From positions 102,651,363-102,715,362 of the forward strand of contig NC_092046.1 in the NCBI RefSeq assembly GCF_003086295.3: a stretch of 64,000 nucleotides of DNA, given 5' to 3'. How positions within the stretch are numbered: the stretch's first letter is position 1; each line of letters begins with the position of its first letter. The position numbers and the translations under genes were made by a program. The notes beneath the pieces were generated by a model that saw only the letters and a list, made by a program, of their open reading frames with translations, was not told where the DNA came from and searched no databases. The DNA comes from Arachis hypogaea. Taxonomy: Eukaryota > Streptophyta > Magnoliopsida > Fabales > Fabaceae. Below, piece by piece: positions 57,656 to 64,000 of this stretch.

Positions 57656-58672
57656 TTACTTCTTTACCAATACCACATTGGCTAACCATAGTGGGTACTT
57701 GACCTCTCTTATGAATCCTGCCTCCAGTAAGGCCTGTACTTGCACCTCCACAGCTTGGGACTTTTCCGGTCTGAGCTTTCTACACCTCTGCTGCACTGAC
57801 CGAGATCCTGGGTATACCGCTAGTTTGTGGCACATTAGCTTAGGATCTATGCCCGGCATATCTGCGGCCCTCCATGCAAACAAATCGGCATTATCCTTTA
57901 GGAATTCTATCAGGGACTCTTTTAAATTTCCCTTTAAGGTTGTCCCGACATTTGTTGTCCTATCACGGGCATCGCCAATTTGGACCTCTTCAGTCTCACC
58001 TTCCAGCTGTGGATGAAGTTCCTTGCGAGCTCGGACTGCCCCGAGCTTAATAGTGTTGACTTCCTCTCTTTTGGGGTTGCCTTTAAGGTTTAGACTTTCA
58101 TTGTAACAGTGTCGTGCAATTTTTTGGTCTCCCTTTATCGTGGTGATCCCCTCTGAAGTTGGGAACTTCATGCAGAGACGTGGAGTTGAGACCACTGCGG
58201 TGAGCTGGTTCAGTGTTGTCTGACCTATTAGGGCGTTGTAAGCTGAGCTCACATCAACTACGATATAGTCTATGTTGAGTGTCCTTGACCGGGATCCCTT
58301 TCCAAAGGTTGCGTGTAGTGAGATATATCCAAGTAGTTGGATTGCAGTATCTCCCAGTCCGAACAAACTATTCGGGTATGCTCTGAGCTCTTTATCTTGC
58401 GAACCGATTTTGTCGAAGGCGGATTTGAACAAGATATCCGCAGAGCTTCCTTGGTCTACCAATGTTCTATGGAGATTAGCGTTGGCCAGTATGATGGTAA
58501 TGACCATGGGATCATCATGTCCCGGGATAATGCCTGTTGCGTCTTCTTGGGTGAAGGTAATAGTGGGGAGGTCGGATGGCCTCTCTCCTTCCTCAACATG
58601 ATATACCTCTTTAAGGTGTCTTTTCTGAGAGGATTTAGAGATCCCTCCTCCTGCGAATCCTCCATTTATCAT
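57656..58672 (-). pseudogene. Element E protease region
   Basis: Aspartic protease with the catalytic D in RTLVDQGSSADILF (near 58450), the typical Tat-lineage form, preceded by FTQEDATGIIPGHDDPMVI. Later SSAYNALIGQTTLNQL is the second protease landmark, and FAWRAADMPGIDPKLMCHKL and RPEKSQAVEVQVQALLEAGFI lead into RT. 338 residues open; starts downstream of several stops in gag. Confidence 0.85.
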
Positions 58673-59960
58673 ATGAACATGTCTCTCAGGAGTGTGAGAT
58701 GGTCGTTCAGCTCGTCTGACCTCTTCATCCCTTCTTCTTTTTCTTGGTTCATCTGCTTTGTTGGCTAACTACCGATCTAGTCACCCTTCTCTTGCCAATT
58801 TCTCTAAGACATTCTTTAGGTCGAAGCACTCGTTAGTAGGGTGTCTGTAGATTCGGTGGTATTTGCAGTATTCTCTCCGAGTTTCCCCTCCTTTTTTGCT
58901 TTTAATTGGGCGAGGTGGTGGGATCTTCTCAGTGTTGCATATTTCTCGATAAACATCCACAAGAGACACTCGAAGAGGAGTGTAATTGTTGTATTTTCTA
59001 GGCTTCTCACCGGGTTGATCTTCTTTTTTCTTGGACTCTTTATCCTTGTCCCTAGATGGGTAGGAGAATCCAGGTTTTGAGGTCTCTCCTAGTCGTGAGT
59101 TCTCCTCCATGTTAATGTATTTCTCTGCCCGTTCCTGTACTTAATTTAAGGATGTGGGATGCTTTTTTGATATGGAGTGGCTAAAAGGTCCTTCTCGCAA
59201 GCCATTGATGAGACCCTTGATGGCTGCTTCTGTTGGAAAACTTTGTATGTCCAGACACGCTTTGTTGAATCTTTCCATTTAGTTTTGAAGACTCTCCCGA
59301 TCTCCCTGCTTGATCCCTAATAAGCTTGGGGCGTGTTTGGCTTTGTCCTTCTGGATGGAAAATCTAGTAAGAAATTTTTTGGCTATGTCGTCAAAACTTG
59401 CGATGGATCTAGGAGGCAAACTGTCGAACCACTTAATTGCTGTCTTTGTTAGAGTAGTCGGGAAGGCTTTGCATCAAATAGCGTCTGAGGCATCGGTGAG
59501 ATATATTCTGCTTCTGAAATTGCTGAGATGATGGCTTGGATCGGAGGTACCGTCGTATGGGGTCATGTCGGGAGCTTTAAAATCCTTCGGGACTTTAGCT
59601 TTCATGATCTCTTTGGTGAAGGGATCTTGGTCCTTGTGGGAGCTTTCCTCGTGACTGGACTGAACTGTTTTAGTTTTAAGATCAGCCTCGAGTTTTAGGA
59701 GCTTGTCTTCTAGCTCTCGGCGTCATCTGGGTTCTCTCCGAAGGTCCCTCTCGGCTTCGCGCTGGTGTTCGGCTTCCTGTTCAAGCTGTTTGAGACGATC
59801 CTGCTATTCCCGAAGGACATCTAAAATTTTTGTATTTGGAGAATGTTTGTCCCCGTTTGGTTGAGGTTTATCCTTTGGTGTGATGTCCGCGTTCTTATGC
59901 GGCGTTCTTTCTTCCAAACCGGAGTTATGGTCATTGTCAAGGTTTGTCCGCCATGATGGT
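58673..59960 (-). pseudogene. gag: Element E gag (degenerate)
   Basis: A continuous but stop-riddled frame. Landmarks in order: a charged coiled-coil N-terminus, TPYDGTSDPSHHLSNF, WFDSLPPRSIASFDDIAKKF, then GETRREYCKYHRIYRHPTNE (near 58900-58840), a CX2-type zinc-knuckle-like motif of Tat gags. At least six stops are visible between 59804 and 58740. The apparent start MAPLPG at 59995 is the primer site read through, not a real start. Confidence 0.75.
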
Positions 59961-59977
59961 GGAATGACTTCCAGGCT

Positions 59978-59994
59978 CCCCGGCAACGGCGCCA
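59978..59994 (-). other. Primer-binding site (tRNA-Asp), element E
   Basis: CCCCGGCAACGGCGCCA on the + strand, one base from the LTR start TGTTCCGAGC at 59996. Confidence 0.92.
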
Positions 59995-59995
59995 A

Positions 59996-60496
59996 TGTTC
60001 CGAGCGTTACCTGAAACTATAGGTTGATCTCGGTCGAGATATGCGGTAGTGGCCAGAGCTGATGTGTCTGACTTGTTGGACATGGCGGTCCTGCTGATCC
60101 TTCGTCACCAGAGGGTGGTGGTACCTGCAAGAGACTCCGATACCTAAGTTAGCATAGGCTTTAAGCAGGTTTTTAGTAGAATCAGAGTATGAGTTATACC
60201 TAGGTGCTCCAGTGTATTTATAGTAGTGTGGGCTGACCTTTCTAGATAAGATAAGTTAGTTATCTTATCTTATCTTTAAGTGAAGTCATATTTTCTCTAA
60301 AACGAACCACCTTTATCTTTGTAGGCTTTAACTACATTTAGATTGGGCTATGTCCCTTTTTTTGGCCTGCTTGGGCTTCTTCGTGATGATTTGGCCGAAC
60401 TCTTTTAAAGAAGAGGTCGGGGGACCTGACCTGGATAGGTCGGTTGCTTTGTCTTCAACCAGCCCGGGTCGGATAGCTCGACCCAGGGTATGAACA
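59996..60496 (-). repeat. Element E 5' LTR (501 bp)
   Basis: TGTTCCGAGCG to GGGTATGAACA, partner of 39349-39851; roughly 40 differences counted. Followed by the TSD CTAAC (60497-60501). Confidence 0.9.
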
Positions 60497-60585
60497 CTAA
60501 CAAAACCAAGAAATAACCAAAAAAGCAAGATATTCACAATATTAACATATTTACACTAACCAACAACATGGCACTCATGTGCAAC

Positions 60586-60603
60586 TCCCCGGCAACGGCG
60601 CCA
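60586..60603 (-). other. Primer-binding site (tRNA-Asp), element C
   Basis: TCCCCGGCAACGGCGCCA, three bases from the LTR start TGATGAGAG at 60607. The sequence 60502-60585 is C leader, continuous with 39348-39281 on the other side of E. Confidence 0.9.
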
Positions 60604-60606
60604 TTT

Positions 60607-62167
60607 TGATGAGAGATTTTATGCCGGTGTAGAATTTATCAATAAATCCAATCGTGAGTATAGTCTAAACCGACACACAATTCCACATCAAACAAAGAGA
60701 TTGTGTCACCACAATCCAAATTCAATAACCAAGAGTATTAGTCCCGAGTCGTTCTCCCTAGAAGTGCTCAAAGATGCACATCATTGGTTAGAAGTTGTAT
60801 TGGTTTTTGGAGTTTAAGGCAAGAAAGGAGCAAGCTAATAGTGTAAATGACAATCAAGCACTATAAAAGCCTTGGCTAGGAGTGAGAATTAGACTTTCTA
60901 TCATCATAATCTCCATTAATTGTGACCACAATTAGTTATTGCTTCACTTAGTTAACCTCTACTATGAAGGAAAGTCAAGTAAAAGTAATCAATTTGAGTT
61001 CACAAGTCATAGTATAACCCTAGGGAAGTCTAGCTTTAGTGGCATTCAAACCAATTAGCAATTTCCAATTGATAATAAAAAAAAGACATTGATAATTCAA
61101 GTGTCTCCAATATCTTCAACCCCTAAGCCAAGAATGAAAAGTCTACTCCATAGCTAAAGTTAGCATTTTCTCAAACACTTGGAGAGCAAGGGTGAAAGAC
61201 ATTGTAAAATTGAGAATAAACTTGAAATCAAAGATATCCACTACAGGAGATTAACAACAATCAAACAATTGGAAACAATGAACATAAAATTCCTCAAACA
61301 TTAATGAAAATCAATATAACAAAATCCAAATCTAAGATCCACAAGTAACTTGAGTAATAAGAACTAAATTGAGAGTGGAAGAATTAGATCTACAACTTGA
61401 AGCAATGTAGAATTGAATTGACATAAGATCTCACCAATGGATCCAAGAAAATTCCAAATCGAGAAGCAAAATCCTAGAGAGAAGCTAGAATTTCTCTCTC
61501 TACAAAATGTAACTTCCAAAACTAACAAAACATATCTAAATGTGTGAATGAATGAGAATCCCCTCATCCCTTGGTCCTCTTAAGTGTTTTGGCGCCAAAG
61601 TTGGTTCAGATTGGGCCCCACAGCCTCTGTGAAATCGCCAAGCACGTTTTCACTTAAAAATCACGTGCGAGCACCGACGCATACGCGTACAGCATGCATG
61701 CGCGTCCCTTGAGTTTTACGATCCACGCGCATGCGTACAGCACACGTGCGCGTCCATGAGGTTCTGGCCCAGCCACGTGAATGCGCCGGCTTCTAGCTTT
61801 GGCTTCTTTGCACCGATCCCAGTAGCGCACATCCACGCGTACGTGTAAGGCACGCGTACACGTTGCTGCTCAAGCTCCAAAGCTCTAATTTCCATGCTCT
61901 TTCTATTTATGCATGCTTCCTTCCTCTCTTCTAGGCCATCCTTGCCCTATTAACTCTGAAATCACTTAACAAATATATCACGGCATCGAATGGTAATAGA
62001 AGAGGATTCAAACATAACACATTTAGTGTAAAAGAGGCATGTTTTCATCCATGAAGCAAAATTGGGAGGGAAACATAAAACCATGCATTTTTATGAATAA
62101 GTGTGAAAGAACATTGATAAAATCCTCAAAATCCATACAAGATAAACCTCAAAAACAGGGTTTATCA
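60607..62167 (-). repeat. Element C 5' LTR (1561 bp)
   Basis: Partner of 17793-19329, ending GGGTTTATCA. It has the matching CpG cluster at 61670-61870. The stretch near 62115-62160 (GATAAAATCCTCAAAATCCATACAAGATAAACC) is longer than in the other LTR and accounts for most of the length difference. Confidence 0.88.
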
Positions 62168-62426
62168 AAGCCGGAGCTCTTGATATTAACTTGCAACCGA
62201 TACAAATCCGGTATCCAGCTTTGGATCCAAATTTTGAGTTAAGACCTACACAATTAACTTGCTCCCCAAGTACAATGGACTACCCGGAGAAGACCCTCTT
62301 GAGCATCTTAAGGATTTTCAAGTTGCAAGTTCCACTGCGAGAAGACATGATGCAGATGAAGTAGTAGTTTTGGTGTTTGCTTTCCCTTTCTCTTTGGAGG
62401 AAAAAGCGAAAGAATAGTTTTATACT
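62168..62426 (+). pseudogene. Host K gag fragment, right piece
   Basis: Continues the frame of 17766-17792: LQPIQIRYPALDPNFELRP, then after a one-base shift near 62255, the gag landmarks NGLPGEDPLEHLKDFQV and LVFAFPFSLEEKAKE followed by a TAG where W is usual. This is a Ty3-gypsy gag N-terminal region on the + strand. It begins with AAGCC, the right TSD of C, and is cut at 62427 by LTR J. It is the oldest layer visible. Confidence 0.7.
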
Positions 62427-62583
62427 TGTTTCGACGGTTACCTGAAACTGGAGGTCGATCTCGATCGAGATCTTCTGTACTGGTCGGTGTCGACGAGTCC
62501 GGCTGGTGAGTGACGGCCGGAGTTGGAGTGTCTGACCTGTTGACTGGCTATACTGCTGATCCTTAGTCACCAGAGGGTGGGGG
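62427..62583 (-). repeat. LTR J fragment (E family)
   Basis: TGTTTCGACGGTTACCTGAAACT resembles the start (+ strand view) of the E LTRs. The next part (GATCTTCTGTACTGGTCGG) is closest to the solo LTR at 15475-16006. It breaks at CAGAGGGTGGGGG, where element I begins; the rest of J should lie beyond the window. Confidence 0.75.
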
Positions 62584-64000
62584 TGTAACGACCCAATTTT
62601 CAGTACACCTAGGACATACCAGAAACTGAGTGCTACCAATTTGTCATCCTAATTATTATCTATTATTTATTATATGAGCCTGATTCGTTGTTAGAAGCGT
62701 AGTTAGTTAGCGAGGTAATTTTTTTTTTGAAAACATTCTAATTAATAAACAGAATCATTTATAATCAATTCACAAATAATAACAGATAAAACAGTTATAA
62801 ACAACCACACATAAATACATCACAAGTAGTTGACAACATTTGGTGATTCAGCCTTTATTAGAATATAGACTGTTAGTTAGAACACCCCTAGATATAGCTA
62901 AATAATATCTATATACATATATATACATACAACATCCCAGGTCCTGACCTGTTTAAGAGGTCCCTAAGCTGGCACCTAGGCTAGCCTAGACTCTATACTC
63001 ACCTAGTCCCTCTAAACTACTAAAGCGAGGGAAAGTACGTTCTAGGTCTTCAAAACTCAAATCAGGTGGAACATCACCAAAAGGTAGAACACCATCTGCT
63101 ACTCCTCTGCACGATCAGACATTGCCATAGGACGTCTCTCTGGTACCTCATCAAGTAGCCACACAACAGGAGTCTCGTACACATGATTTATGTTAAAGTT
63201 CGCATACAAACGGGGTGCAGACATTGGCTGGTCTCACAGTATATACATATAAACAGAGAACGGGATTCACCCTAGACTCAGAAGACTACCTAGAGCGGAA
63301 TTCTTTTTACAAACGGTCGTCAGCGAACTACAAAAAGGAACTCTTGCTTCCATCTGAAGGGGGAAGGGAGAGAGAAGGGGTAAGAACTGGGGAGTTCTTA
63401 GTAGGGTCGGGGTTATTAGTTAAGTTCATTAATTATATGTTATTTTGCAAACGAATGGCAAAATACAGAAAGAAGTAAATAGAAGATGAAGATAAATAGA
63501 GGAAATAGAGAAATAGAAAACAGAACACAAACAGAAGGATACAAGAAAATACAAAATAGACACAGAGAATAGAATACAACAAGGAAAGCATACATTCATA
63601 CCACAATCATAACAAAGGAAATGCACAACCAAGTATGATGCAAGTCTAGCCCTAGCGCAGGTAATGAGCTCATTTGTCGGTTACATACCCACTCCCGACG
63701 TTACCCGGAGTCCTTTGACTTGTGAGGCAAACCACTGCAAGAGTCCTTTGACTTGCAGGGTGGCACTAGCAACCCACTGCAAGAGTCCTTTGACTTGCAT
63801 GGAGGAGCTAGTTAACTTATATCTGCCCAACACACTCTCTGTAAGAGTCCTTTGACTTACAGGAGTATATGCTAGTCGTGTGTTCTCGATACCTCTGTAA
63901 GAGTCCTCTGAATTACAGAATAGTATTATAGGTAAGTATCACAGGAAAGCACTCTCAGTGGTCGTACCACCATCTATCTGACTGCCTTCATGCAGCAGAT
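62584..64000 (-). mobile_element. Element I: chromovirus-type LTR, runs off the window
   Basis: TGTAACGACCC...TTTTCAG matches the reverse complement of the 3' end of the H LTR (TGTAACGCC...CTTTCAG). CCCGACGTTACCCGGAG (63694-63710) matches the H segment CTCCGAGTAACGTCGGG in reverse. So this is a minus-strand LTR of the H type, at least 1417 bp, or a solo LTR. It carries a hairpin array at 63735-63918. No gene; the ORFs at 63215-63478 and 63664-63855 are chance or repeat-derived. Confidence 0.78.
63735..63918. repeat. Four-hairpin array in I with conserved loop
   Basis: Units 63735-63758, 63777-63800, 63839-63862 and 63895-63918: stem CTGCAAG/CTTGCAG in the first two (second has a final T), CTGTAAG/CTTACAG in the third, CTGTAA/TTACAG in the fourth. 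The loop AGTCCTTTGA is constant except AGTCCTCTGA in the last. A fifth, unpaired copy of the loop is at 63708-63722. Confidence 0.85.

Larger units (their letters stand above)
39349..60496 (-). mobile_element. Element E: Tat-lineage Ty3-gypsy with antisense gene (TSD CTAAC), interrupted by F
   Basis: LTRs of 503 and 501 bp (39349-39851, 59996-60496), tRNA-Asp primer site 59978-59994, and CTAAC on both sides (39344-39348, 60497-60501). In minus orientation: gag, protease, RT, RNase H, integrase (about 59950-55155), a tandem-repeat spacer (about 55000-53640), then a region whose coding content is on the opposite strand (53634-40993), polypurine tract and LTR. F sits in the antisense gene. The LTRs differ by about 8% by my count, and all frames are broken, so it is old. 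It inserted in the C leader. Confidence 0.9.
17793..62167 (-). mobile_element. Element C: 44-kb footprint of a nested retrotransposon (TSD AAGCC)
   Basis: Two related LTRs (17793-19329 and 60607-62167) bound it; the tRNA-Asp primer site lies at 60586-60603 and a polypurine tract at 19330-19344, both in minus orientation. AAGCC occurs directly outside both ends (17788-17792 and 62168-62172). C's own sequence is small: leader 60604-60497 and 39348-39281, gag start 39280-39025, and a 3' part 21890-19330. The remainder is elements G/H and E/F. Most of gag is missing at the G junction. The 3' part keeps only a remnant of the extra gene. Confidence 0.88.

Noticed and set aside
59804..59995. Apparent gag start MAPLPG in E
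   Set aside because: It is the primer-binding site translated, with TTG taken as a start; not a real initiation site.
3272..60603. Sequences identical to tRNA-Asp 3' ends, as possible tRNA genes
   Set aside because: Only the last 17-20 bases match; they sit at LTR borders as primer-binding sites. No cloverleaf is present.
63690..63920. Regular repeats with spacers that could suggest a CRISPR array
   Set aside because: The setting is a plant LTR, units are hairpins with changing stems, spacers are uneven and there are no cas genes.

Overview
The window is repeat-dense nuclear DNA from a flowering plant. It contains no ordinary host gene that I can support. Essentially everything is Ty3-gypsy LTR retrotransposon, nested up to four levels deep. 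Primer-binding sites complementary to plant tRNA-Asp or initiator tRNA-Met, LTR ends TG...CA, 5-bp target-site duplications (TSDs), and Athila-, Tat- and chromovirus-like proteins all support this. Arrays of short palindromes of the type GGCGTTNAACGCC are abundant in peanut (Arachis) repeats as I recall them, so a legume of that group is my best guess at the source; this is inference.

Layout, outermost to innermost. Host K is a gag fragment on the + strand (17766-17792 and 62168-62426). Into or beside it came: (1) element D (+, 13649-17765, 5' part outside the window), which carries a solo LTR (15475-16006) and is flanked by element B (+, 11737-13648); B is in turn interrupted by a head-to-tail array of element A (-, 1-11736); (2) element C (-, 17793-62167, TSD AAGCC on both sides), which holds element G (+, 21891-39024, 5'-truncated) and element E (-, 39349-60496, TSD CTAAC); G holds H (22780-31211, TSD TTCAT) and E holds F (-, 41245-51939); (3) LTR J (62427-62583), cut by element I (-, 62584 to the window end).

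Only E carries a recognisable full polyprotein set (gag, protease, reverse transcriptase, RNase H, integrase), with many stops and shifts, plus an antisense gene typical of the Tat lineage. A is gag-only, F is gag-protease plus an extra ORF, G and C are gag-like plus an extra ORF, and H has almost no internal region. These would all need helper enzymes from elsewhere. LTR-pair divergence counted by eye agrees with the nesting order: A about 0.1%, H about 1.3%, F about 2.4%, E about 8%.

The most interesting signals are regulatory rather than coding. Six-hairpin palindrome arrays lie inside the A LTRs. CpG-rich palindrome clusters sit upstream of TATA-like sites in most LTR families here, and again upstream of the internal extra ORFs. 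Polypurine-tract-like motifs are reiterated inside several elements. Chromovirus-type LTRs H and I carry hairpin arrays at the same place, made of different sequences, with compensatory stem changes in I.
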